A DNA stretch of 44,010 bases from Synergistaceae bacterium (GCA_017446055.1 JAFSRQ010000117.1:1-44010); one strand, 5' to 3'. Shown: positions 24,670-32,540, counted from the first letter of the stretch. Notes: a model not told the origin generated them from the letters alone. Translations and numbers: made by a program.

Positions 24670-25758
24670 TTATTTGCGGCGTGGCATTCTAATGTGAAGC
24701 AGTATCAGTATGTGAACAATAAATATTGTCAGCTTGGTTGTAATTTTCCTGCCCTTGCGCTTGAAGTAATATTTCCACGCTGATTTGCGCAAGTGTTCTC
24801 TGAGCCTAGCATATGCTGCTGGGGTTATGGGCGTTCTATTGGAGAATATGCACTTCACGGCAAAATAATAATTCCTAGCTTCGATTTGTTCCGCGACCTT
24901 TGGAGGGAGATTCGGCAAAGAAAGTATTTTTTCAGATACTTCAATATTGCGCGGGTAACCTTCAGGGTTGCGGTTTCTCAGAATTTTCCCTGCCGCTTCT
25001 GAAGATGAGCTTGGAAAATAGCAGTAAAGGCAGTAATTCAGGTGGCAGGCTCGCATCTGTCCGTTCTTGAGCAGCATTGACACAAAATAATACTCATCCT
25101 CATGCATGACCAAAGACTCATCATATTTCACGCTCTGGGCAAATTCCTTCTTTACGGCCTTATTCCATGAATACCCTTCTGTCATATTGTCAGTAAAAAT
25201 TTTCATCATGACTTCTTCAGCGTTGAACAATTCCCCGTCAGCCTCACTCATTGCTTCGACATCATATACAGGCCAGCCGCTTTTGGGCATTCCGCGGAAG
25301 AGACTGTATATCATCATATCCGGGCTGCCGAAGACTTCAGCCGCTTTCGTCAGTGCCGCTATCAGCTGGGGGGACACTAGATCGTCCGTGTCACAGAATG
25401 CGACATATTCCCCCCTGCACATTTCGAGGGCGATGTTTCGGGCGTGGCTGACTCCGTGATTGCTGGTGTGTGTTACTCGGATGAAGGGATATTTGGCGGC
25501 GTATGAGTCGCAGATTGCCCCGGTCTTGTCGGTTGAACCGTCATCTGTGATGAGTATCTCGTAGTTGCGTTCGGGGATGTCCTAGTTGATGAGGCTGTCT
25601 AGGCAGCGGGCTATGCAGGCTTCAGTGTTGTAGGCTGGAACTATGATGCTGAATTTCGGGCATAAGTGGGCGTTGGGCGTTGGGCGTTGGGCGTTGGGCG
25701 TTGGGCGTTGGGCGTTGGGCGTTGGGCGTTGGGCGATTTTAGCGGAATATTCTGACAC
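24670..25758 (-). pseudogene. Family 2 glycosyltransferase interrupted by an in-frame TAG
   Basis: One frame continues from GTG 25756-25758 (GGAG nine bases upstream) to 24670, broken only by a TAG at 25582-25584. Before it lie PKFSIIVPAYNTEACIARCL and DSLIN; after it DIPERNYEILITDDGSTDKT, GVSHARNIAL and GEYVAFCDTDDLVSPQL, which are the GT-A nucleotide-binding and DxD motifs of GT2 enzymes. Relatives read SLINQDIP, so a CAG-to-TAG change explains the stop. The C-terminal part (about 200 residues) ends in a hydrophobic, basic tail (HILILLHIRMPRRK). The first 23 or so residues come from a heptamer repeat and are not native to the fold. TAG ends other genes here, so recoding is unlikely. Probably inactive, about 360 codons. 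Confidence 0.8.
25668..25730 (-). repeat. Heptanucleotide tandem repeat at the 5' end of the glycosyltransferase gene
   Basis: Nine perfect copies of GGGCGTT (plus strand) are followed by a partial tenth copy. Read on the minus strand they encode repeats of Gln-Arg-Pro-Thr-Pro-Asn-Ala. Because 7 is not a multiple of 3, each gain or loss of a unit shifts the reading frame. Confidence 0.95.
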
Positions 25759-25912
25759 TGTCAAATGCTCCTTTCTTGGGTGAATGAGGTCATTATAGCA
25801 GACAAATAGTATTATCCCCAGCGTTTATGACATTGCAGGGAACATGGAGGCTCTGAGGATTGGGGAGGGGATTAACGGCGCGTGAAAATTTCGCGTGAAA
25901 AGACAACAAAAT

Positions 25913-26132
25913 AGACAAGGCTTGTGCTATAATATTCATCACCTAAACAAAATATCTGCACACGGCTGTGTGAGGATATACCTCTAGCCTTCCTTGTCGC
26001 TAGTAATTATAGCATATGGCAAGAAAAGCGTGAAATAGTTGTGTGCAAAAATTTTTGGTTTCGTTGGCTGGCTGTGGGCGCGGAGTCGGTAGAAACACAG
26101 TAACCGCATGGAATAATGAAGGAGGAAAAATC
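25913..26132 (+). promoter_or_regulatory. Leader of the first pilin-like gene, related to the leader at 30663
   Basis: No gene is seen between 25759 and 26132, and nothing notable between 25759 and 25912. The leader holds AGACAAGG, a TATAAT (25928-25933), a small hairpin CACAC-GGCT-GTGTG (25959-25972), an ATTATAGC...GGCAAG block that roughly inverts the start of the element (26006-26023), and AAATAGTTGTGTGCAA (26033-26048). The same elements occur in the same order before the pilin gene at 30903. The SD is GAAGGAGG. Likely a promoter plus a structured 5' untranslated region. Confidence 0.6.
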
Positions 26133-26672
26133 ATGAGGAAATCAAGAAAAGGTTTCACATTAGTCGAGTTGTTGATAGTCGTTGCAATTATGGCAACACT
26201 CACGGCGGCAATGACAATGGCAGTATCAGGGTCAACGGCAAAAGCAAAAGCGTCAACGATAGCCTCAAACGTGAATGCGTGCAGGAATGCGGCGATGGCA
26301 TACTCTGTAACAGAAGGCGCAGATAATATTGCGAGCCTGACAGCGGATGATGTACTTTTCGCGAAATTACCGGCATGGAAAGATTTCAACGATACCCACA
26401 ACAAGATAAAGTATGCGGCTGTAACTGGGACTGAAGGTACAGGGCCGGAAAAATGGGCAATAACGGTAGACTTCTCCGGAGATGGTGAGAAAGACGCAAT
26501 CGTTGATGCACTGCAGGAGATAAACGGTTACAATAACTCGTATTCTTCAGCGACTGATACGGGAACTGCTATATTGGCAAGGAACACAGAAACGGACTCT
26601 ACTAAGCCTAGCAATGGTAAATACAAGTTCAAAGTAACCCTTCTCAGCGGAAAAATAGAAGCCTCAAGCTAA
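26133..26672 (+). CDS. Type IV pilin-like / pseudopilin protein (first copy)
   Basis: 179 aa from the ATG at 26133, with GAAGGAGG upstream. A longer GTG frame from 26043 puts about 30 residues before the pilin signal and is rejected. The class III signal is clear: RKSRKGFTLVELLIVVAIMA, with cleavage by prepilin peptidase expected between Gly and Phe and Glu at mature position 5. The long N-terminal helix is followed by a globular domain (SSATDTGTAILARNTETDST, KYKFKVTLLSG). No pilus assembly genes (pilB, pilC, pilD) are nearby, so assembly machinery must be elsewhere. A single-gene unit with its own terminator. It could be a major or minor pilin, or a secretion or competence pseudopilin. Confidence 0.9.
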   Translation: MRKSRKGFTLVELLIVVAIMATLTAAMTMAVSGSTAKAKASTIASNVNACRNAAMAYSVTEGADNIASLTADDVLFAKLPAWKDFNDTHNKIKYAAVTGTEGTGPEKWAITVDFSGDGEKDAIVDALQEINGYNNSYSSATDTGTAILARNTETDSTKPSNGKYKFKVTLLSGKIEASS

Positions 26673-26708
26673 CAATATAACACTCAGCCAACAAAACCTA
26701 TGCGCAAA

Positions 26709-26749
26709 GAGAGTCCCTAACGCCTATTAACGGGGGCTCTCTTCTTTTA
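26709..26749 (+). terminator. Rho-independent terminator of pilin cassette 1
   Basis: GAGAGTCCC (26709-26717) pairs with GGGGGCTCTC (26732-26741), followed by TTCTTTT. It is nearly identical, together with CAACAAAACCTATGCGCA before it, to the terminator at 31476. Confidence 0.85.
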
Positions 26750-26804
26750 TGTATGCCCGCGCTGATACAATATAGCCACACAAACATTCAGGAGGACTCA
26801 AACC

Positions 26805-27698
26805 ATGAAGGGAATCGTACTCGCAGGCGGAAGCGGCACACGGCTCTACCCGCTCACCCTCGTAACATCAAAGCAGCTGCTCCCCGTCTACGACAAGCCC
26901 ATGATATATTACCCCGTCTCAATCCTAATGCAGGCGAAAATCCGCGACATTCTCATAATCTCAACACCTGACGACCTGCCCCGCTTCGAGAAATTGCTGG
27001 GGACTGGCGAGCGTTTCGGCGTGAAATTCTCGTACAAGGTACAGCCCTCGCCCGACGGACTCGCGCAGGCATTCATTCTCGGAAAGGACTTCATCGGCCA
27101 TGACACAGTAGCAATGATTCTCGGCGACAACATATTTTCCGGGCAGGGACTCTCACGCAGGCTTCACGAGGCGGTCAGCAACGCGGAATCCGGGAAGGGC
27201 GCGACAATCTTCGGCTACTATGTCGATGACCCTGAGAGATTCGGCATCGTTGAGTTCGACTCACACGGGCGGGCTGTCTCAATCGAGGAGAAGCCGTCAT
27301 CCCCCAAAAGCAATTACGCCGTAACAGGACTCTACTTCTACGACAACAGGGTGATCGAGTTCGCCGAGTCCCTCAAGCCCTCAAAGCGCGGTGAGCTGGA
27401 GATAACCGACCTCAACCGCATATACCTTGAGCGGGGGGAGCTGAACGTTGAGCTTCTCGGGCAGGGCTTCACGTGGCTGGACACCGGGACTCATGAGAGC
27501 CTCGCGGACGCAACGAACTTCGTCAAGACTCTTGAGACCCACCAGCACAGGAAGATTGCCTGCCTTGAGGAAATCGCGTACTTCAACGGCTGGATTACAC
27601 GTGAAGAAGTCCTGAAGGTAGCCGAGTCTCTCAGGAAAAATCAGTACGGGCAGTATTTGCTTGATGTTCTGGAAGGGAAGTATATCGATGCAAAGTAG
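26805..27698 (+). CDS. rfbA: Glucose-1-phosphate thymidylyltransferase
   Basis: 297 aa, the usual length. It makes dTDP-glucose from glucose-1-phosphate and dTTP, the first step of dTDP-L-rhamnose synthesis. The nucleotide-binding motif [13 protein letters not shown] (residues 6-18), [43 protein letters not shown] and [10 protein letters not shown] are all family signatures. AGGAGG lies upstream of the ATG. The end overlaps rfbD by 11 bases. A TACAAT near 26766 may be part of its promoter, but no good -35 is seen. Confidence 0.97.
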   Translation: MKGIVLAGGSGTRLYPLTLVTSKQLLPVYDKPMIYYPVSILMQAKIRDILIISTPDDLPRFEKLLGTGERFGVKFSYKVQPSPDGLAQAFILGKDFIGHDTVAMILGDNIFSGQGLSRRLHEAVSNAESGKGATIFGYYVDDPERFGIVEFDSHGRAVSIEEKPSSPKSNYAVTGLYFYDNRVIEFAESLKPSKRGELEITDLNRIYLERGELNVELLGQGFTWLDTGTHESLADATNFVKTLETHQHRKIACLEEIAYFNGWITREEVLKVAESLRKNQYGQYLLDVLEGKYIDAK

Positions 27699-28593
27699 AG
27701 TGTTAATCACAGGCGCAAACGGTCAGTTAGGCCGGGACTTAGTGAGTGAGCTTACCGGGCGCGGGGTTGAGTGCGTCGCCTCGGACATTCAGCCGGGCTT
27801 CATGGGTAGCGAATCCTGCGAGTATGTCCCCCTCGACATCACAGACACTCAGGCGGTCTCAGTGGCCATAAGGGAGTCAGTATGCCAGCGGGTGATACAT
27901 TGCGCGGCGTGGACGGCTGTTGACGCGGCTGAAGATGACGCTAACAGGCCGAAAGTTTACGCCATCAATGCGGCAGGCACGGAGAACATAGCGAGGGCTT
28001 GCTCTGAAACTGGAGCGGCCATGACGTATATCAGCACGGATTATGTTTTTGACGGAACCGGGACGAAGCCGTGGATTCCTGACGACACGTCGTATTCCCC
28101 GCTGAACTATTACGGTGAGACGAAGCTTCTCGGCGAGCTGGCAGTGAGGAAATACCTTCGTGATTTCTTCATCGTCAGAATCGCGTGGGTGTTCGGCAAG
28201 AACGGCAATAACTTCGTGCGCACAATGCTGAAACTTGCCCGGACACATGACACGCTCCGGGTCGTGAATGACCAGATTGGCACGCCGACATACACGCCTG
28301 ACCTGGCCCGGCTTCTTGCTGACATGAACGCCACGGACAAGTTCGGTGTCTACCACGCCACGAACGAGGGCGGATATATTTCGTGGTACGATTTCGCGCG
28401 GGAAATATTCTCTCAGGCAGGGGTGAACGTCAACGTGATTCCCGTAACAACTGCTGAATATGGGCTGTCAAAAGCAAAGAGGCCGTACAATTCCCGGCTG
28501 GACAAAAGCAAGCTGAGTGAGGCGGGATTTGAGCCTCTGCCTGACTGGCGGGACGCATTGAGGAGGTATCTAGCAGAATATGAGTCAGATTAG
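27688..28593 (+). CDS. rfbD: dTDP-4-dehydrorhamnose reductase
   Basis: About 301 aa from the ATG at 27688, which follows GGAAGGGAAG and lies inside the end of rfbA. A frame starting 27 bases earlier has no RBS. It performs the last step of dTDP-L-rhamnose synthesis, reducing dTDP-4-keto-L-rhamnose with NAD(P)H. The Rossmann motif GANGQLG (about 8-14), the STDYVFDG segment and the [10 protein letters not shown] active-site Tyr/Lys are present, as are [14 protein letters not shown] and [10 protein letters not shown]. Overlaps rfbC by 14 bases, so translation is probably coupled. Confidence 0.96.
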   Translation: MQSRVLITGANGQLGRDLVSELTGRGVECVASDIQPGFMGSESCEYVPLDITDTQAVSVAIRESVCQRVIHCAAWTAVDAAEDDANRPKVYAINAAGTENIARACSETGAAMTYISTDYVFDGTGTKPWIPDDTSYSPLNYYGETKLLGELAVRKYLRDFFIVRIAWVFGKNGNNFVRTMLKLARTHDTLRVVNDQIGTPTYTPDLARLLADMNATDKFGVYHATNEGGYISWYDFAREIFSQAGVNVNVIPVTTAEYGLSKAKRPYNSRLDKSKLSEAGFEPLPDWRDALRRYLAEYESD

Positions 28594-29137
28594 CGTTGAG
28601 CATGATGTTGCAGGAATAAGCGGGCTGTGTGTGATTACACCGACTGTTCACGGCGACAAGCGCGGCTATTTCACGGAGACGTACAATCACCGCGACATGG
28701 CCGAAGCCGGGCTGGATTATGACTTCGTGCAGGACAACCAGAGCAGCAGCACGGCAGGAGTCTTGAGGGGCTTGCACTTCCAGATTCATTATCCCCAGAC
28801 GAAACTTGTGCGTGTGATTCGTGGGGCTGTGTACGATGTTGCTGTTGACGTTCGCAGGGGAAGTGAGACCTTCGGGAAGTATTACGGGATAATCCTGACT
28901 GAGGACAACCACAAGCAGCTTCTCATACCGAAGGGTTTTGCGCACGGCTTCCTTGTGCTGTCGGACTTCGCTGAGTTCTGCTACAAGTGTGACGATTACT
29001 GGCACCCAAACGATGAGGGCGGAATAATCTGGAATGACCCGGACATAAATATTGCGTGGCCGGAAGTGAACGTGCCGCTGAACATCATAGAACGAGACAG
29101 CAAACTTCCCGCGCTGAAGGAGGCTGTATTGCCGTAA
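28580..29137 (+). CDS. rfbC: dTDP-4-dehydrorhamnose 3,5-epimerase
   Basis: 185 aa. It epimerises C3 and C5 of dTDP-4-keto-6-deoxyglucose. The cupin motifs are present: DKRGYFTETYNHRDM, FVQDNQSSSTAGVLRGLHFQ with the catalytic His, GAVYDVAVDVRRGS and the Asp/Tyr motif FCYKCDDYWHP. The last codons (LKEAVLP, 29114-29137) contain AAGGAGG, which resembles the SD of rfbB. The tandem array begins at the stop codon itself (CGTAAC). Confidence 0.97.
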   Translation: MSQISVEHDVAGISGLCVITPTVHGDKRGYFTETYNHRDMAEAGLDYDFVQDNQSSSTAGVLRGLHFQIHYPQTKLVRVIRGAVYDVAVDVRRGSETFGKYYGIILTEDNHKQLLIPKGFAHGFLVLSDFAEFCYKCDDYWHPNDEGGIIWNDPDINIAWPEVNVPLNIIERDSKLPALKEAVLP

Positions 29138-29601
29138 CAGCAGCAGGCTTCACCGGGACATGTGGCGTTGTGTCTCATAGATGGGACAAGTTGCATGCGA
29201 AGGGGGCTGTATCGTGAAAGCACCCGTAACAGCAGCAGGCTTCACCGGGTTGTATGGCGTTATGTCTCATGGCGGGGACAAGTTGCACGCTAAGGGAGGC
29301 TGTATCGTGAAAGCACCCGTAACAGTGGCAGGACTTCACCGGGACATGTGGCGTTGTGTCTCATGGCGGGGACAAGTTGCACGCTAAGGGAGGCTGCATC
29401 GTGAAAGCACCCGTAACAGTAGCAGGTTTCACCGGGCTGTATGGCGTTGTGTCTCATAGATGGGACAAGTTGCATGCGAAGGGGGCTGTATCGTGAAAGT
29501 AATCGTAACAGCAGCAGGCTTCACCGGGTTGTGTGGCCGGGGGTGTCTCTGCGCAAACGAATATATCACATTAAAGGAGGTCATATTACCGTGAAAATCA
29601 T
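29133..29601 (+). repeat. Tandem array of rfbB-start-like modules between rfbC and rfbB
   Basis: Four units of 92-94 bp (starting at CGTAACAG at 29133, 29225, 29318 and 29412) plus a divergent 98-bp unit (29504) precede the matching point in rfbB (29602). Each unit ends in an SD (AAGGGGGC or AAGGGAGGC), GTG and AAA, then CGTAACAGxxGCAGG, so the junction imitates the rfbB start. GTG-start frames begin at 29214, 29307, 29401 and 29493. The frame from 29401 ends at TGA 29494-29496, overlapping the GTG at 29493. The frame from 29493 ends at TGA 29592-29594, overlapping the rfbB GTG at 29591. No larger gene fits this 450-bp stretch. Confidence 0.9.
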
Positions 29602-30574
29602 CGTAACAGGCGGGGCAGGTTTCATAGGAAGCAACTTTATCTTCCACATGCTGAATCATCACCCGAAGGACGAAATTCTCTGCGTCGACAAGCTCACATA
29701 CGCCGGAAATCTCGCTACCCTGAAGGAAGTTATTGCTGACGGGAGAATCTCGTTCTTCCACATGGACATCTGCGACCGCGGGAGGGTGTACCAGCTTTTC
29801 GAGCGCGAGCGGCCTGACGTTGTCGTGAACTTCGCGGCTGAGTCTCACGTTGACCGCTCCATCAATGACCCGGGAATTTTCCTGTTCACCAACACTCTTG
29901 GGACTGGGGTATTGCTCGATGCCTGCGTGAAGTACGGCATAACACGCTATCACCAAGTCAGCACGGATGAAGTATACGGAGACTTGCCGCTTGACCGCCC
30001 GGATTTGTTCTTCAGGGAGGACTCGCCCATACGCACCTCGTCGCCCTATTCAGCCTCGAAAGCCGGAGCTGATATGCTGGTGCTCGCGTATCACAGGACG
30101 TACAATCTGCCCGTGAGCATTTCCCGGTGCAGCAACAACTACGGGCCGTATCATTTCCCGGAAAAGTTAATCCCATTGATGATAATCAACGCTCTTCACG
30201 ACAGACCGCTTCCTGTTTACGGGCAGGGTATAAACGTCCGGGACTGGCTGTATGTCGAGGATCACTGCCGTGCGATTGACGCTGTGATTCATGATGCTGA
30301 CTCAGTCGGGGAGGTCTACAACATCGGCGGGCATAACGAGATGAGGAACATCGACATTGTCCGGCTGATCTGCGCGGAGCTTGGGAAGCCTGAGAGCCTG
30401 ATTGAGTTTGTGACTGACAGGAAGGGGCATGACCTGAGATATGCGATTGACCCGACGAAGATATACCTGCGGTTAGGGTGGAGACCTGAGACGAGATTCG
30501 CTGACGGAATCAGGAAGACTATACGCTGGTACGTGGAGAATGAGTCTTGGTGGCGGCCATTGGTGAAGGACTGA
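29591..30574 (+). CDS. rfbB: dTDP-glucose 4,6-dehydratase
   Basis: 327 aa from GTG 29591, with AAAGGAGG upstream. The frame stays open to 29441, but that stretch is repeat array and is not homologous to the family. It converts dTDP-glucose to dTDP-4-keto-6-deoxyglucose with NAD+. Signatures: IIVTGGAGFIGSNFIFHML (3-21), NFAAESHVDRSI, the STDEVYGDLP active site, YSASKAGADMLVLAYHRTY with Tyr/Lys, and SNNYGPYHFPEKLIPLMI. It is the last gene of the cluster, which here has the order A-D-C-B, and is separated from rfbC by the repeat array. Confidence 0.96.
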   Translation: MKIIVTGGAGFIGSNFIFHMLNHHPKDEILCVDKLTYAGNLATLKEVIADGRISFFHMDICDRGRVYQLFERERPDVVVNFAAESHVDRSINDPGIFLFTNTLGTGVLLDACVKYGITRYHQVSTDEVYGDLPLDRPDLFFREDSPIRTSSPYSASKAGADMLVLAYHRTYNLPVSISRCSNNYGPYHFPEKLIPLMIINALHDRPLPVYGQGINVRDWLYVEDHCRAIDAVIHDADSVGEVYNIGGHNEMRNIDIVRLICAELGKPESLIEFVTDRKGHDLRYAIDPTKIYLRLGWRPETRFADGIRKTIRWYVENESWWRPLVKD

Positions 30575-30586
30575 GGCGACAAAATA

Positions 30587-30625
30587 ACCTCCCGGCTTCT
30601 GTGTGTTGTCGGGAGGTCTTTTTTT
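30587..30625 (+). terminator. Rho-independent terminator of the rhamnose operon
   Basis: ACCTCCCG (30587-30594) and CGGGAGGT (30610-30617) form a perfect 8-bp stem, followed by CTTTTTTT. Confidence 0.92.
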
Positions 30626-30662
30626 GTTCAGCACGAAAAATTTATATGCGGGCATAACAAAA

Positions 30663-30902
30663 AGACAAGGTTTTATGTTATAATTTTTTTATCGCGAAGA
30701 ACTGCACATGACGTGCATAAACATATTACCCTGTCTACGTGAAATTATATCACATAGCAAGGCAAGTGTTAAATAGTTGTGTGCAATTTTTCTTATTTCC
30801 TCGAAACTTGATGTTGAAGGCTTGCAGTAACCATTCTGCATAAGGAAGTTATCTGAGATAGGCGCGGATAATACAGTAACAATACACAGGAGGAAAATAG
30901 CA
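30663..30902 (+). promoter_or_regulatory. Leader of the second pilin-like gene
   Basis: No gene fits here. In order: AGACAAGG (30663-30670), TATAAT (30679-30684), a hairpin TGCAC-ATGAC-GTGCA (30703-30717), AATTATATCACATAGCAAGG (about 30743-30762) and AAATAGTTGTGTGCAA (30771-30786, 16 bases identical to 26033-26048). The hairpin stem differs from the one in the first leader but lies at the same place. The SD is AGGAGG. Confidence 0.6.
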
Positions 30903-31439
30903 ATGAAGAAGGTAAGAAAAGGATTCACGCTCGTGGAACTGTTAATCGTCATAGCAATAATAGCACTGCTCGGCTCAATGGGCTTGGTGTCAGGGAAGGA
31001 AGCCAACAATATAGCCGAGGCGCAGAAGATAGTCGAGAACTTCCACATCATCAGCTCGGCAATGGAGATGTACTACGCGGACAACAACGTTGCAATTGCG
31101 AAGGGGACGAATCCCTACGATGCTTCTAGTCTGCCCGGCACAATCAAGACAGGACTCGCGGCGTATATGAAGGACACAAGCCTTCTGGATACTACCGAAA
31201 CCGCAGGGAAATACGCAATCTCTGTGAGCGGCAATCAGTGGTGGCTGTGCTATACGCTGGATGCAGCAAACACGAAACTGGCAAACATTCTCGCCAACAA
31301 AGCGGTGCAGGAAGGATTCAGGAAATCAGCTGTGGATAATGATGATGTGCCAGATACTTCAGAAGGTGCCGCCGAGGATGCCACTGTCACGAATATTTAC
31401 GAAAAAGACGGAGATAAGCTTTACCTGAGAGTCCGCTAA
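30903..31439 (+). CDS. Type IV pilin-like / pseudopilin protein (second copy)
   Basis: 178 aa. The class III signal KKVRKGFTLVELLIVIAIIA has the expected Gly/Phe cleavage point and Glu5. After the helix the sequence differs from the first copy: FHIISSAMEMYYADNNVAIA, QWWLCYTLDAANTKLANILA, then an acidic segment (VDNDDVPDTSEGAAEDATV) and EKDGDKLYLRVR at the end. The N-terminal helix, leader and terminator are shared with the first copy, while the globular part has diverged strongly. No assembly genes adjoin it. A pilus subunit or pseudopilin; the type cannot be told. Confidence 0.9.
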   Translation: MKKVRKGFTLVELLIVIAIIALLGSMGLVSGKEANNIAEAQKIVENFHIISSAMEMYYADNNVAIAKGTNPYDASSLPGTIKTGLAAYMKDTSLLDTTETAGKYAISVSGNQWWLCYTLDAANTKLANILANKAVQEGFRKSAVDNDDVPDTSEGAAEDATVTNIYEKDGDKLYLRVR

Positions 31440-31475
31440 CTACACGAACAAGCCACCAACAAAACCTATGCGCAT

Positions 31476-31513
31476 GAGAGTCCCCAACGCCTATTACGGG
31501 GGCTCTCTCTTTA
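31476..31513 (+). terminator. Terminator of pilin cassette 2
   Basis: GAGAGTCCCC (31476-31485) pairs with GGGGGCTCTC (31498-31507), followed by a short T-rich stretch that touches the stop of the convergent araC-type gene. Near copy of the terminator at 26709. Confidence 0.75.
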
Positions 31514-32377
31514 TGTCAGCAGAGTATCTTTCCCGTCCTTGTGGCTGTTCCTCCATTCACGCGGTGAAATTCCGTAGATGTTCCTGAACGCCCGCGAAAA
31601 ATGCATCTGGTTCTCATAGCCTACTGACGCTCCGATCTCGTTAATCGTTCTGTCCGTCATAACCAGCATCTCGGCAGCCTTGATCATTCTGTAGCTCATC
31701 AGGAATCTCTGAGGCGACTTACCCGTAGACAGCCTGAATATTTTCCCGAAGTAGCTCCTGTTGAGCCTGAGTGCCTGCGCTATTTCCTCAACCGTAACAT
31801 CCCGGTGATAGTTGCTCTCTATGTAGGATATTGCCTCGCGTATGTAGAAATCCCGGAGGCGGCTCGTGATGACTCTCCCGGCGTTTTCGGCAGAGCGTGT
31901 CAGGCAGTCCATGAACATGTACAGGTGTCCGATAAGCTCAAACGGTGAGGCTGTGCTGTTGTCGACAATGCAGAGCATCTCATCGCGCAGTTTCTCTCTG
32001 AGGTCTGGGAAACGAGTCCTGTACACCGGCTCTTCATGAGTGAATCCGGCGGTCTCAAGTGCCTGTTTCACCCTCAATCCGTCAAACTCAAGCCAGGTAT
32101 ATTCCCACGGGTTATTGATGTCTGCTACGTACATGCTGACCTGCTCAGGGTATATCAGGAAGCCTTCACCAGCGTTGATTCTGAATGTGCTGGTATGTCC
32201 GTGAACGTCATCGGAATAGAGAGTCCCGCGTCCATTGATGACGTAGTGAAAGAGGTAATGATTCCTTCTTGCCGGGCCGAATGAATGACCGGGCTCGCAT
32301 GCTTCCTGTCCGAATTGGTAGAGTCCCAAGTCAACAAAGCTGTGATTAGGGAATATCGAGAATTTGACTTTATGCAT
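31511..32377 (-). CDS. AraC family transcriptional regulator
   Basis: 288 aa, the usual length. The N-terminal cupin-type sensor domain (about 1-165: NHYLFHYVINGRGTLYSDD, GEGFLIYPEQVSMYVADINN) resembles the sugar-sensing domain of MsmR/RafR-type regulators. The C-terminal DNA-binding domain (about 185-280) has two helix-turn-helix motifs: VEEIAQALRLNRSYFGKIF, and INEIGASVGYENQMHFSRAF, then RNIYGISPREWR. The ATG has GGAG eight bases upstream. It is divergent from the importer and alpha-galactosidase operon, so it most likely activates that operon in response to an alpha-galactoside (inference from context). Confidence 0.93.
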   Translation of the reverse strand: MHKVKFSIFPNHSFVDLGLYQFGQEACEPGHSFGPARRNHYLFHYVINGRGTLYSDDVHGHTSTFRINAGEGFLIYPEQVSMYVADINNPWEYTWLEFDGLRVKQALETAGFTHEEPVYRTRFPDLREKLRDEMLCIVDNSTASPFELIGHLYMFMDCLTRSAENAGRVITSRLRDFYIREAISYIESNYHRDVTVEEIAQALRLNRSYFGKIFRLSTGKSPQRFLMSYRMIKAAEMLVMTDRTINEIGASVGYENQMHFSRAFRNIYGISPREWRNSHKDGKDTLLT

Positions 32378-32540
32378 TGTACCAGCTCCGAGTATATGCA
32401 GAATTTCAGATGATATGCAAGCATTAGGGTAAATAATAGCAGATATTGTACCATTCGTGAAAATGTGAGTCCGCTATAAAATAACAATCGCTTAATTTTC
32501 CCAACCAACAAAAATTTAACGTGAAGGAGTCTGCATACAC
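32378..32540. promoter_or_regulatory. Divergent control region between the AraC-type gene and the ABC operon
   Basis: ATATGCA occurs twice, at 32394-32400 and 32413-32419, 19 bp apart on the same strand. ATTGTACCA occurs at 32376-32384 and 32445-32453. A -10-like TATAAA lies at 32475-32480 without a good -35 at normal spacing, which fits an activator-dependent promoter. Boxes are candidates for the AraC-type protein. Confidence 0.4.

Noticed and set aside
25582-25584. TAG recoding or a changed genetic code
   Set aside because: TAG ends other intact genes here (rfbA, and the secreted gene at 14502), so it works as a stop.
25668-25735. Heptamer run considered as a CRISPR-like or satellite array
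   Set aside because: Units are 7 bp without spacers, so it is a simple tandem repeat.
25762-25764. TTG as the start of the glycosyltransferase gene
   Set aside because: It lies three bases after GGAG, too close. GTG 25756-25758 has better spacing.
26043-26132. GTG at 26043 as the start of the first pilin gene
   Set aside because: It would put about 30 residues before the class III signal peptide. ATG 26133 has a strong SD.
29441-29590. Reading rfbB from an ATG at 29441, which keeps the frame open and adds 50 residues
   Set aside because: The added part is repeat-array DNA, has no SD, and does not resemble the family. GTG 29591 has a strong SD and begins exactly at the family N-terminus.
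29133-29601. The rfbC-rfbB array considered as a CRISPR
   Set aside because: Units of about 93 bp are similar along their whole length, with no unique spacers, and no cas genes are present.
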